A stretch of 64,000 nucleotides of DNA from Dimorphilus gyrociliatus (taxonomy: Eukaryota > Annelida > Polychaeta > Dinophilidae). Location: NCBI GenBank assembly GCA_904063045.1, contig CAJFCJ010000031.1, forward strand, positions 343,503 through 407,502, given 5' to 3'. Under the pieces are notes generated by a model. The model was not told the origin of the DNA. It did no database searches and saw only the letters and a list, made by a program, of their open reading frames with translations. Both the position numbers and the translations under genes were made by a program. Each line of letters begins with the position of its first letter. Position 1 is the first letter of the stretch. Shown in pieces: positions 46,803-59,320 of this stretch.

Positions 46803-47912
46803 GAGAAGTGAAGGGGGTGGGTATGGTCACTTTGTATAATTAAAGGCGTTTCTCCTTCTCACTTCTCTCTTTCTTTCATCAAACAATTTTATTTTCACAT
46901 TAATCAACTTTATTATCATTCCTTCTTTAAATACGTAATCGCCTAACAGATGCACAGCGGCAACGTTCTAAAGACCGAATAAGAAATTAAAGGAGAAAAG
47001 GGAGAAAAAGAAAAAGGGAACTTTATACGGTCATTTTACAAGATTCTCATTTTTAAATAATAATACCAAAAGGAGGAAGAGGGTGGGAAAGGGATCGGTA
47101 GTAAAAGTATACCAACACTTTATATATAGCCCGAATCTAGAAAATAATATACATATAAACCTATATACACATATATATACACTTAATCTCTTCATCATTA
47201 ATAGACAAGTGAAATTGTAGACAGTCGTAGTATAGCGGAGTAACTTTGATGTGTCAACGTTCATTATTCTGCACCAACGACTTGCCTTTATTATTCTGCC
47301 GAAAAGAAATTTCAAATATTTCATTTTTAACTTTATAATATATAATATATATACAATTTACATATTATCCTATATATAGAATATATTAGTATTATATATA
47401 TACATACTATTTATATAATTTTTCCTCAATCCCATTCAATCTCTCTCCCATCCCTCTCTAACTTTAAGATTTCTCATTTATCTTGAAATGATATATAGCT
47501 ATTTCTCTAAAAGGATATCGAATAATTATGGGATTATCTTATTAAGTGCTAAAGCGTGCGGGGATAAATTGCTGTATAGTTTTGATACATGTAATCTTTT
47601 ATTGAGGGTAAGTAGTTTATTAATTTGTAGATAAACAAAAACAGTCGAAGTGAAAAAATTCACTCGAAAGTTTCTAAGAGTCGGCACTCGGATCTCAAGT
47701 GTCAAATCTCTCAAACTACCATCCTTTTGTCATTCAATTCTCATTGTATTCTCATTATCCTCTTAAACTGCCGTGCGGCCGGTATCTACAACTATTTGAC
47801 GCACGCTCAATTCTTTTCTCTTTTCTTCCTTCTTTCCTATACATGCTTCTACCTGCCTTTCCCTTTTTCCTATTATTAAAAATCCTTCTCTTACAAATGT
47901 CTTATCTTCTTT

Positions 47913-50900
47913 TTAATACGAACCGCTTAAACAGGTCATCTCCTCGTCATCATCGACATCTTCACCTCCTATTTCGAACTCATCGTCTACTTCCTCGTTG
48001 TCTCTTACAGCTAACCGATAGGCTATTTCGAACGCCTGGCCGAGCGTAAGAATGATTTCGGTCGATAAGGCCTGTATAAAAGAAAGTAAAAGAACATAGA
48101 TAGCCGAGGGGAATACATAAAAAAATAATCTTGGAAAAGAAAAAAAAAAGGAGAGCAAATCACAGTATCAAGAAAAGTCAACTATAAAAACTTTTAAGAC
48201 AGACGGATGGAATCAAAAAGTCGTTAATTTGGCCGACGTGGCCTGTCGTCGTTTCTCACCGGTAGCGCACATTCCATCAATCAGATTATGCAGGTGCGTG
48301 CATCATGACACAGCATGGTGCTACCGGATATATTCGCACATATATATATGTCTATATATAAATAACAATCAATATATAATGGGCATATATACGTATGCAC
48401 GATTTAATGGGGAAAGCAAAAGGTGTAGGTCATCCCTTACCCCCCACAAGTGAAACTGGTCGAGTGAGAATCGAAAAGAAAAGAATAAATTTTCCCCACC
48501 TCCCCCACAAACCTTCTTCGCCCTCCGCCCCTTCCGCAAACTCTAAATAATAAAAAAAAACAACACACACACACACATATTCACACGAATGCATAAATAC
48601 AAGACATATAGAATCGAAAAAAAAACTTACTGCATCAACCGTCGAAAATAAATGACATTCATGACGCCTTCCGACGTTTTCGCTGACGTACGCAAGGAAC
48701 CGTAGAGTTTCATCCTGACCGGCGCTGTAGACGTTCCTAATATCATGCGATGCTATTGGGCGTTTATTAGTAGCATCTTGAAAAGATATTTGACGGTGGG
48801 AGATGAGAAAATCGACCGATTGCCCGGAAGTTGTGCCAAACGTTTTCTGAATATTATATTAAAAAATGTATCAGATTTGGTAAAAGATTTGATAAATATG
48901 AAAGCTATATCTATTTACACACACACTCTATAAACAAAGGATATGCAGTACACAGAATATACTGTATGTGTACAGTGCTTATTTATACAAATTGAATACA
49001 GCAGTCTCTACTATATACAATATAATATATTATAGGAATCTGTTGTAAAAAAGTAAAGAAAAAGAGCTAATCGTTTTATTAGGGGCTCCCGCAAGGCGAA
49101 AAATACGAGTAAATATAATTGGAGAAATGTGAAAGCGACGCGACGGATACTCTACTTTTCTTAATCGGCCGCCAAAACGGCGCCGTTAAGATTAAGCTTA
49201 AAGCCCATAGGCCATTTGGGGATTAATCTTTACGCACGGCGTCGGACGTAGCTAAGAGGTAGCCGATTAGAAAAAGGGGACTAAAAAATTAAGGGAATTC
49301 TTTCTAAGGAGGAGGAAAGAGGATAAACTTCGGATCAAAGGAAGTAGGGTGAAAAAAATAGGTGGGAAAAGTGCAAGAAAAGAGAGAAAGAAAGACAAAA
49401 AAAGCAATTAAAGGAGAAAACGAAGAGAAATTAGTGAAGGGATGCGAAAACGAGGGTCAAGTGTAGAGATCTCATTAACACTCTACAAATCCGCTTTCTA
49501 CCACGCCTACTTTTTAATTACACCATTCTGGTCGTGACTTGGCATAATGCGTATATTACGTATACCATTATTTACACGTATGCTACTATATAACTCATAT
49601 TCCGCGGCATTTTTCGGTCCCTCCCACTTTTCCCCTCCCGCTTTATTGCTTTTCTTTCTCTTTCTCTTTCTTCATTCATTAATTCTTTTCGCTTTCTCTC
49701 CCTATTCATAGTCCTATTGCAACCCCTTAAGAACTCATCTTCCTCGTTTTTCTTTTGGCGGTGAAGATAAAGGTGTTGGACGCCACGGGCAGCTTATTCA
49801 CTTGACCGCACCCGGTCACTGTACATCCATCGACACTAAGTATGTCCGTTGTAATCCATTGTCTATCAATGGTGCGTATAATGCGTAGCTCGGTAGCAAA
49901 CAGCAGCCTTAGCACCGCCGAGCACCACACACCGAGATAACAATCAACCATCTGCGTCATATTCTACTATGACGTCATGCTCATTAAACACCCTTCTTCT
50001 TTTTTACTTTTTTATCTGCCAATTGAATCTTATTTGCAAGTTCTTGAAAAGAGAAAAAAGGAACGAAGGTGAGGGAAAACTCCTCAATCCACATTCTTTT
50101 AAATTCAACATTAACTTATCCCCACTCTCCTTCCTATGAGATTATCGCGAACGACTGCCTCGGTAAACTGCCGTCGGCCGCTTTCTCTTTCCTTTTAAAG
50201 GGCAGTAGAGCTCAAAACCTTTCGGATATGGGAGGCACCGCTCCGTAAAACGGGTAAACAACGGAACAAGAACGTGTAAACGTCACAAAAATCGAACGCT
50301 TTAGCAAATAGTTATTTTCTTATTCCCTTTCTGCTCTACTCATTAATTCCTTTCCCTCTCCCTCTTCCTCTCCCTCTCTGTCATTCGGTTATTGTCGTAT
50401 TTAGGTGCTCATTTACCACCTGGTTTTGACATATTTACTTGTGTTAATTCTATTCTTTATTACAATTTTTTCGTTTATAACTCTAACATTTGTTACTGTT
50501 TTTTATTTTAAAGGTGAATTTTAACAACAAAGATAGTAGTTTATCTCAGAATGTCAAAGTTTGAAAAAAGCGCCAAAAGCGAGAATGTTTAACGCTAGAA
50601 CAAGCAGTACCACGCGCACAGGTCAGCGAGCTAACGAGGTGCATCTGTGCAGAAAGCTCCTCTCAAAAGTCACTCGGTTCGAGGCAAACTACCGTCTCAT
50701 CCTATTCTAATCGACACGCGACCCCTTCCCCGCCTCCCCGTCGTCCTGGGTGACGATCCAACAGTAGAGGAACTATGCTGTACTTACAAGGAATACAGTA
50801 TGCTAGAAGGGCGGGATGGGCGTTAGGTTCTTTCCCCCCTCATCCGTACTGAATGATTTTCAAACTATATACCACCTACCACCTAAGTGGCGAAGAAAAG

Positions 50901-53900
50901 CAAACTCTAGCGACGAACAAAAACAAACGAAAGAGAATCTTTCTGTCCGCTTCATTGAAGCAAACATTCTTTTTCATATACAATACGACGTCTTTTTTAC
51001 GAATCTCAGTAAATCTCCAATCGACTCTGACAGCTCAGATTATTGCCGTCTACTCGTTGATCCGTTGGATTAAAATAAAGCTTTATCCGATTGTTTGTAC
51101 TCAGGAGAGTTCTACTATTCAAAAGTCACGAATCTTCTTTTTATGATTCTATCCTCCTTTTCCATGTTTGATTTTCACCTTAAAACCCCCCTGATTTCCC
51201 ATATCCACCCACTCCTCCCGTGCCACCTTTTTCGAACACTAATACTCCCCCAATTCACCCAGAGTTAATACTTCCTTTTTTTATATTTTTTTTATTTTGT
51301 ATACGTACCGTACAACTTGTACACATGTACGATATTTACTTTACAATAAAATACATGTGCGTTCAACTTTTACGCACTTTTACCTTTATAAAATTGGCAT
51401 TTTTAATCATAAAAGGGAAACATGACGCGCATTAATAATTACCGTTCAACAAAGCTGTTTATCGAATAAAAATGTAATTTACATTTTATTTTCACTAATA
51501 TCTCCCCTTCCCTCTACCTTTACTCCCTCCCATAGGATTTTTCTTATTTATTCTCTTTTCCCTACTTTTTTTATCTGTTTTTAATTTTCCCCATTTTCCC
51601 GCCAATAAATATTCTTTTTTAGAATATTCTTTAATTTTTATCAAACATGGGATTGATCATGCAAAATTACCTTAGCTAAATATTAATTTTACACCCTAAT
51701 ACCTCATTGAACAAAATTTTTTTACCTTGATCGCAGATATAATGTCTTTTATGGAGCAATTACCCGTAAATTCTCCGATTTCTTTCGACCCGTGATACTG
51801 TAAAGGGACGAGAAAAAATATTTAAAAAACGAGATATAACGCCATCTGTATCATTTTAGAAAAGTAATCTTTTTTTTTACTACGCCACCTATAATTGAAT
51901 AAAAAGTAGAGAAAAGCATTTAATGTTTAAATATATAAATAGATGGAAAGAAATTTTTGACAAAGGTGAAAGTATAAAGAATAAATATCTACTTACTTGT
52001 ATCAAATACTTGCAACCACCCGAAAGGAATGAATTGTACCTTCTTTCCCATTCTTTCGTCTTATCGCGACCATTTTCCAACTGTGTTGTTCCGTTAAGCT
52101 GGATATGAGATGAATGAATACAATAATAATAAAAATAAAAATAAAAAAACAGATAAACAATGGAGGCTAATAGGAAAAGAAGAAACAATGGCAAAGAGGG
52201 GAAGAAAAAACAAGAGAGTGAAAGGATAAGATAATAAAGTGAGAAATGTTAAAGAAAATTATCATAATATTTATAATAAAAAAAAGAAAGAAGAAAAAAA
52301 AGAGAGAATATCTACCAGAGTCACGTTCTTAATCGAATTAATTGATTCAGCTAAGTAATTCTCTCGGTTGTTTTCTTGCCTGTGTAGCCTTTTCTGTTGA
52401 TTACTTTCACTATTTCTCTCCTACATCGAAATATATTAGCGTAAAAATACTCTATTCACATACCCAATCGAATCAAAACTCACTCGATCGTTAAAAATCT
52501 TCGAAAGGGAGACAATCATCCGTTTCCGGTGACCTATACAGGGAACTTGTAATACCTGTAAGCCCATTAAATGAAAATCCCCCCAAAAAAGAAGTGAGAA
52601 TAAGTGATTGAGAAAAATCTTTTATTATTAAAATCGGCCTATAAACCCTACTTACCGAAGACATTTCAACCTCTGGTCTCAGGGAGCTAAAACCATTCAT
52701 CTCAAAGAGTGGTAGATATTCGGTTAATGATAAGAGGTCAAGCCAATCATGAACAGACTCGGGATTTTTAATTACTGTTGGAGAAGAAAAGATAGCAAAA
52801 ACAAAAAGAGAGAGAAAGAGAAGAGAGAGAGAGAGAGTTAAAGAAGAATAATTAGTTTAAAGAATCAACAAGTAGTTTACTTTGAAAACTTGGTCGATTA
52901 GCTACTGCTCTTAGTATTTTCTTCCGATGGTTTGAATTAAGAATACCAATTTCTAACAGTGTATCATCATCTACAAACTCCGGGCACTGTTTGTGAATAT
53001 TTAAACCAACATATTAAATTTATATGAAATATGAATAAATTATATTTACAACCAACCATAAAATCTAAATGATCAAATCCATTAGTAATAAGAATTTGTT
53101 CGTAGTGATGAGATAGATCAATAGAAGAGAGCCAAGATAGTAGAGAATTATCCGCTAAGAGTAATGAATAAAAAAAATAGTAAATGAGCAAAAAAAGGGA
53201 AGATAGAAATGAGAAAAAAAGGAGAGAGAAAGACATAGATTATTGAAATAGTATAATTAATTATATGTTATCTATATCTACCAGGATCTAGAGAGCATTG
53301 TAGAGAACCGAGGGATGCGACGATACTATCAATCTGAATGATGAGCAAATTTCTGTTATATATCAATTTTGGTTTGTATACCAATTGTATACCTCTTTCC
53401 ATGTCGATTCTCTATCAAAAAAATATTCATTCGACGCCATATCATTAGTGTAAGTAGACGCCGTTTCTATTATAATAGAAAGAGAAAATTTATAGGCAAA
53501 TAAAAATAAATAAAAAAGAGAATTTATCCGATTACCAAAAGATGGCGATAGTGGAGATGTTGCAGTAGAGCAAGTCTATACATTTTGTCCAATGAATAGG
53601 AACGGTGGTAGGAGAGAGAGACAGAGAGCAAAAAAAAACAAAAATGGGTTTTTTAAAATCACTTTGACATTAAATAAAATTTATTGTTACATCTCTTTAA
53701 TATAATAAATTGTTCATGATTACATCACAATAAAGAGTTGTAAGAATAATTATGGAAATTAGGGAAACCTTGGGTTGTAATTGTAAATGTTCCGATATAA
53801 TTGAGATTGCAGTAGCTGGAGATGGAGGTGATTCGATATTTTCGGTAATTGTATTCGAAACGGTATTTAATAACAATAATGAATCAGGCCTAGTGGCTAT

Positions 53901-54130
53901 TTGATTAGTAGAATTCGAACTATCTGTTTAGGAGATGGAGAAAAAAGAGAAAGAAAAAAAAAAGAAATTAATAGATCCCTAATGATAATTGACGCTTCAC
54001 CTGTTATATTCCCATTCGTATCTTCATTCGAGGGCGTCGAATAATTAATCAAGTTGTCCAGTGTCGACACGCACGACTGGGCATAGTTGTTATTACTGTT
54101 GCTTAGGCTATTTATCGAGTTTATATTCAT
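47913..54130 (-). CDS. anks1: ANKS1/AIDA-1-like adaptor: SAM-SAM-PTB, no ankyrin repeats
   Basis: Thirteen coding exons in transcript order: 54001-54130, 53769-53923, 53536-53575, 53393-53466, 53282-53333, 53057-53154, 52881-52986, 52656-52774, 52484-52555, 51997-52098, 51726-51797, 48631-48846, 47913-48071; all phases agree, 464 aa. An in-frame TAA in the same exon upstream supports this start. Asn/Ser-rich N-terminus (1-145); SAM1 about 153-212 (LLSWLSSIDLSHHYEQIL, then LLEIGILNSNHRKKIL); SAM2 about 225-280 (VHDWLDLLSLTEYLPLFE, IGHRKRMIVSL); PTB about 303-440 (ISFQDATNKRPIASHDIRNV, HECHLFSTVDA, EIILTLGQAFEIAYRLA); then an acidic tail. Vertebrate ANKS1A/B bind Eph receptors, APP and PSD-95. 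Human ANKS1 has six or so ankyrin repeats first; short AIDA-1 isoforms lack them. The intron between the last two PTB exons before the end is 2.9 kb. Confidence 0.88.
48847..51725. other. Large ANKS1 intron inside the PTB domain
   Basis: 2.9 kb, unusually long for this gene. It contains GC-richer blocks (49130-49260, 49760-49980, 50150-50300, 50560-50770) and a CRE TGACGTCA at 49970-49977. A 77-codon minus-strand ORF at 49727-49960 begins just after that CRE; it does not fit into the PTB domain, which is complete without it. It may be an alternative first exon or chance. Confidence 0.4.
49970..49977. promoter_or_regulatory. CRE palindrome TGACGTCA
   Basis: Complete CRE core inside an ANKS1 intron, 10 bases upstream (minus strand) of an ATG that opens a 77-codon ORF. 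Confidence 0.3.
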
Positions 54131-54144
54131 CCCTAATTAGTTAT
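54131..54144 (-). other. anks1: ANKS1 5' UTR in the first coding exon
   Basis: Short leader between the acceptor (TTTCAG on the minus strand, plus 54145-54150) and the ATG; it contains the in-frame stop that fixes the start. A further untranslated exon probably ends at plus 54950, where the minus strand reads AACG|GTAAGT. Confidence 0.5.
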
Positions 54145-55004
54145 CTGAAAGAAAGGTAGCTCAATTATAGATATTAGCACAGATTATCCACCTACACACA
54201 TGCAAACAGAGAAAAAAAAGTAATATAATAATATAGATATTGTTTAAAAAGATTTCAAAATATTAAGGAAATACCTATACACTCTCTTCTTTACTTTCTA
54301 TCAAATGACCAAAACGGGATGAAGTAGTTTGTCAATACATTAGCTTCAACTTTAAAACGATTTATTGATTAGAAGCTTGCTATATGATGCTATCTTTATA
54401 AGCGCAACCATATACGTGCATCAATGATTGAATCATTTTCCATTAAAAACGGATGATTGCATCAACCGTGTTTGGCTTTGTAAACAATTTTTTTTTTCGG
54501 ATAGATAACGCTATACAAAGGCGTTAAAGTTTATCTATCTATTTCATTTACATAGATTCAGATAGTAGAACATATAGACGCACGAAACAAACAACAACAA
54601 TAATAACATTTCCTAATGTTTGTTACCATATAGAGAGGAATATAAAGAAATAGAATCTATCTTATCCTGCCCTTTCTCTCTAACCCTCTCCTATTCATCT
54701 TAGATTACTTTTTTTTACTTCTTTTTAAATAGAATACTTTGGCAATAGGATTAATATTAAGTGAATGCGTACGTTATTAGTTTGCAGGAGACGCGCCGAT
54801 CAATGTGTTAATCGTATTCATATTTTAATAACAAACAAATATAATTTTTAAGGATGATAGATCTCAAAGAAAAAGATAAAATTCAGTAGCTAATTAATAT
54901 CTAACAATAAATCTAGTAATATTTAGAAGAAACGCCACGACTTACCGTTTACATGGAACAACGGCATCCTACTGGATCTAGTGGTAGTATTGGCTAAAAC
55001 TTCG

Positions 55005-55016
55005 GTCACGTGATCA
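55005..55016. promoter_or_regulatory. E-box GTCACGTGATCA near the ANKS1 5' end
   Basis: Identical to the 12-mer at 38488-38499; it lies about 60 bases upstream (on the minus strand) of the probable untranslated first exon. Confidence 0.35.
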
Positions 55017-55392
55017 AATCGATCAGTGCCCTGCTCTCCCCGCTAGCTCGTTCCCCACATGATGTAATAGACGTAAGCCTTTTTTATTTTTTTAAAAGGA
55101 AAAAAAAAGCCAATAACGTGTTTTATTGAATGAATTAGTCCTCAGGCGCATTTGGATGTCCAGCATAAGTGACGTAACACCCTGAGGAAACAGTATCGGA
55201 TGCCTAGGAATGGAGTTGCAAAAATGTGTCTTTATCGATCCATGTCTCGATGAATTGTTAGAATAGAGGAAGGGGGAGGGGTGATTTGGGTCTCTAGTAT
55301 TCTTTTTCTTCGAAAGACCGTATTAGTTGGGGATTTACTACCACGAAATTATTTTATAGCTCCACCTGGGGGAATTATAAATTTGATTATCA

Positions 55393-55404
55393 CGCCATCT
55401 ACAG
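55393..55404 (-). promoter_or_regulatory. CTCF-like motif
   Basis: CGCCATCTACAG, identical to the motif at 22915. Confidence 0.3.
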
Positions 55405-56214
55405 TTTCCAACTTTTCTACCTATTACTTCTTCCATCGATCAATTAAAACTAACATAAACTTCAACCAATAAAAAGTTTGTCCTTATTAATATAACAAAA
55501 TAGAGTGGCTTAATGAATATACAGGATATATTTATAGAGCTAGAGAGGAAGTTAGGAAGAGAGAAAGGGGAGAAAAAATAACACTTTTGTCGTTCATGTT
55601 CAATGATTATTCTACAAGGAAGAAAAAAGAAACAAGGGATTAATTCAGCAGCCCTCTCCCCTGATTCCATTCGATTCTTATCACTTTCTTCATTACGGTT
55701 TCATTGAACCGTTTTATCCCCCTTTTATCCGCTTAGAAAATAGAACGAAAATGAACTTCTGCGACGGAATAGCGTAATAAATTTTTTAAACGATTTGATT
55801 ACTTTGTCGATTCATAAGAAAATCACCAAAATTAACCCTCGCCTTATTTAATAAATGAATTTTCCCAGCTGAAACTACTCTCTAACTATTACCCAATCCC
55901 ATGGTTACGTAACTAAATAAAATATTACGATTAAGGATTTAATGAAGAGAAAAAATATCTTTTGTCTAATCGCTAAAGATCTTGGAAACTCTTTTATCAA
56001 TTATTCTATTCTTTTTAGAATTTAACAAATTAAAGCGAAAGTATCCCTTTTTGTCTCTTTTCCTCTCCTTTACTCACTTTCTCTCTCTTTCTCTATTTCA
56101 TCCTGCTTAGAAGGAGAAGACGATTGATGAGATAATAATTAATTATCCGAAATAAAAACAAATCTTTAAATGTTATGCAGGAAGAAATTGAGAGAAATGA
56201 GAAAGACAGAGTGA

Positions 56215-56216
<2 letters not shown>

Positions 56217-56252
<36 letters not shown>
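56217..56252. repeat. GA microsatellite
   Basis: About 16 GA units. Confidence 0.8.
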
Positions 56253-56257
<5 letters not shown>

Positions 56258-58237
56258 GGAAAGTAAAAAAAATACACAAGACTCTAAGAAAGCAAGGTAG
56301 GTAACGGATAGACAGTATAAATATCAAACAAGAAAGAACTCCAAACTGGCCGGAAATCATTTTGTGGTTTAATGAAGGAATTCATCGAAGAGTAAATGAA
56401 TTCCCAAAGAGTCTTGGGATTTCAATTATATCTTTGAAAATTTAACCAATCTCTCAATAGAATATCAAATAGAATATTGAAGATATGTTTACGAGGGAGA
56501 ATTCTATCCCTATATTTTTTTCCTTACAGTCGTTGAAAAGAAGAAGAAGAAGAAAGAAATAGGAGGAGAAGCGAAAACAGGGGGAGACTTTTCAGTAATT
56601 ACTAGGCAAGCCACAAATTACATTGTACTTTATTATTTCGTTATGTAAACATGACTTTAAAGGAACTAATTGATATTTCCTACCATCTAAACAGGGTAAA
56701 TTATCAAGTGAAACTCAATGATAAAGAAACACTATAATTAAACAATCTTTCAAAGGTATTATGAAAGAGCATCTTACAAATTGTTAAATGATCGGCGAAT
56801 GAGGATAAAACTAGACGTATTGTATATAATACAATATAATAGAAAAGAAACATAACAATGGGCATCTCTCAAGGGAGTCTATAGGGAAACGATCAGGGTT
56901 TATAGAATATAGTTGAGGTACCTTTAAAACTATATACCGTGGATAAAACTAAACTTTTACGAATAATTACCCGCTTCAAAAGCACTAATAATAGGAAACT
57001 TTTATTAATACATTTTAATTATATCATTCATTAAATTGCAATTAATAAATAGTTTCCATTGTTACTTTCTTTTCTATGTACTGATCTATATACCATCAAT
57101 ATTCATACTTTGTTATCTAATATCTCATTATTATAACAATTAACGGTCAATACATTTCATATTTATATATTTTATTTGTACCTTTTTCAAAGATAATGTT
57201 AATAATAGAAGTAATATATACGTTTATTCAATATCATTTTTTATATGTTAATATAATATACTGTATATGCATGTATGCATGTATGTACGTGTTTATGTGC
57301 GTGTGCATTGTGGGTAAAAAATGAAGAAGGTTTGATTTTTTTTTTACCTTTTTATAAATTAAACAGAAAATTAATAGAAACAATAATACTCCCACAGTCG
57401 ACTTTAATATATTTAGCGTAGAAACTGGGCACTGTATTTTTCATTACAGTATGTATGTATATGATATTCTTTTCTTGTTCTTAACCTACATTCTATTCTC
57501 CCTCTCCTTAGTACGACCTCTCTCCTTCCCATTCCCCCTCTCTCCCCCGCTATTCTTTTTTTATATTTACCTATATGATAAAATAATCTTCAGGACAATA
57601 ATTAAAATACAGATTAATTGTAAGGTTAATTAAGAAGGATTGAATGTATAGAGATCTAATTCATTCCTTCCTCGATGTCATATAAGGTATGTTGATTAAG
57701 GTCGCCTTTCTAATTTAGTTAGTGTCTTTGTATCTTTGAAATTTGTTTTACTATTCTTTGTTTATTGAAGAGCTGGCAACGGGAAGGAGAATAGGAAGTG
57801 AGAAAGAGATAGACAGATAAATAGATAGAGGAAGAGTTATAGAGAGAGAGAGAGAAAGAGAGAGAGGAAGAAGGAGGGAGGCAATAAGAAAAAAAATAAA
57901 AGAGAAATATAATAGTTTATCTTGAAAGATTTTTCTCGACTTTGTCTCTTTTTTTAGTAAAGACAAAATCGAAATGAGAGACGGGTAGATTTAGTTGTCT
58001 CTTCCTTTCTCTCTAGTATTCTTTTTTTTACATATATTTATTCCACTTTTATCAATAAAGATTGAAGAAAGGGAATAATCAGAGAAATCTATAAGATAGT
58101 TGAAAGATATGCATAGGATTATGACATATCTATTTATAAATATATCTTTCATTTAAGATGATAGTCTAATTCCTCTGTGTTTAAATTAGTTAGGTAGTTA
58201 TTAAAAAAGGATGTAATTAATTTCTCATTGTTTTACT

Positions 58238-58262
58238 TTTCTCTCTCTCTCTCTCTCTCTCT
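58238..58262. repeat. CT microsatellite
   Basis: About 12 CT units. Confidence 0.8.
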
Positions 58263-59023
58263 TCCTGCCTGCCTATTTATATATCCTTTCTTCTTTTTTT
58301 AATTCTTTCTGTCCAGATCTGGATCTTTTGTCTCTTCCATTAAAAGGCTACGACACTTAACCGTTTAAGATTACAATTTTCCTATTCGCTGGTTACAAAG
58401 GACACAAACTTCTCATTCGTTACAGCTAATCTTATTAGATAATTTGAAGATAAGAAAAACATATTAGTAACTCCTATTCATTTCTCCTATTCATATATTG
58501 TTGCAAAGAATCTCTTCAATCAAGCATTGGGGAGTTTTAAGGGATTGGATAAATTGAAAATAGTAAATAAAAAAGTCTCTAACTCATATTAGGATAAATC
58601 CAGCTAATCTGGAATGTTTTTTTTTGTGTGAGACAAAGTGTGCGCTATTTTAAACAACTTTTATCCTATTGTATCTATCTTCTTAACCCCTTCTTCATAC
58701 CACAACTTGTCTTTGTCTTTACTTCATACTTACATATTCTTTTCTTTTCGTTCTTTGTCAATATTTTCCCAATCCTTCTGCCTGTCTGCTTGTTTTTGCG
58801 GTTGCTTCTGTCTCTGTCTCTTTCCCCTTCTCTCTTTTATGTTACTTCTACTTTACACTCTGTCAGTTCGTTGACAATCCCCGTTCCATCAGTGAGATTT
58901 ATTTTTAAGTATGTAAATTAATCAATGGTTGTATTATAAGGGATGAAATTAAAAAGTATACACTTCTTAATTGTGTCAATTTTTACTCTTATCTATTCTT
59001 CGCAGATAGAAGAAAACTCAAAA

Positions 59024-59320
59024 ATGAATTACACTGCTGACGAAGATGATCCTGACATTTTTAATCACCATAATGGTTGCAATAACCTAAAAATACAGTC
59101 TCAAAATTATACAATTCAAGGAGGATATTACGAAATCGTCCTAGGACGTCTTGGAGTTATTGGTTACGAAACGGGCACATTTATAGAAAATCCTTATCTT
59201 TTTGATCAAGACATCCTGATTATTCATGGAAGTCCACAATCTATAAATGAGGCAATAGTGAGAATAGAAAATATAATTGAGGAGAGAAGGAGACAGTTTG
59301 AAACTTTCGATGATGGGTGA
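59024..59320 (+). CDS. Small KH-like protein, copy 1
   Basis: 98 aa from the first ATG after a good acceptor (TTCTTCGCAG, ending at 59005). An alternative in-frame start at 58943 adds a hydrophobic stretch that resembles a signal peptide, but that DNA is the polypyrimidine tract of the acceptor, so the short form is preferred. The protein reads YEIVLGRLGVIGYETG, then DILIIHGSPQSINEAIVRIE and NIIEERRRQ: the last beta strand and final helix of a KH (RNA-binding) domain. The GxxG loop is not clear, so RNA binding is uncertain. The acidic N-terminus is short. It shares its closing pattern with the gene at 61093-61594 on the same strand, 1.8 kb away. Upstream untranslated or coding exons are possible. 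No orthologue is recognised. Confidence 0.5.
   Translation: MNYTADEDDPDIFNHHNGCNNLKIQSQNYTIQGGYYEIVLGRLGVIGYETGTFIENPYLFDQDILIIHGSPQSINEAIVRIENIIEERRRQFETFDDG

Larger units (their letters stand above)
44215..47912. other. PAX6-ANKS1 tail-to-tail intergenic region
   Basis: About 3.7 kb between two stop codons facing each other. It includes both 3' UTRs, long TA runs (44941-44982, 45124-45149), CT and GA tracts (44361-44396, 46769-46796), and a reverse CTCF-like motif at 46062. Apparent ORFs here are microsatellite translations and were rejected. Confidence 0.5.
54151..59023. other. ANKS1 upstream DNA and gene-poor region
   Basis: About 4.9 kb. It includes the probable ANKS1 untranslated exon and promoter around 54950-55030 (E-box at 55005), a CTCF-like motif at 55393 and simple repeats (GA 56217-56252, GA near 57841, CT 58238-58262). 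No coding exon was recognised; ORFs on both strands are low-complexity. Confidence 0.45.

Noticed and set aside
49727-49960. 77-codon minus ORF as a missing ANKS1 PTB exon
   Set aside because: The PTB domain is complete when exons 51726-51797 and 48631-48846 are joined, and this ORF ends in a stop codon.
50620-50710. tRNA-like B box (GGTTCGAGGC) with a nearby hairpin
   Set aside because: No acceptor stem, no matching A box at the right distance and no anticodon arm.
58943-59023. Upstream in-frame start that would give the first KH-like protein a signal peptide
   Set aside because: The hydrophobic residues come from the T-rich tract before the acceptor TTCTTCGCAG; a KH fold is expected inside the cell.
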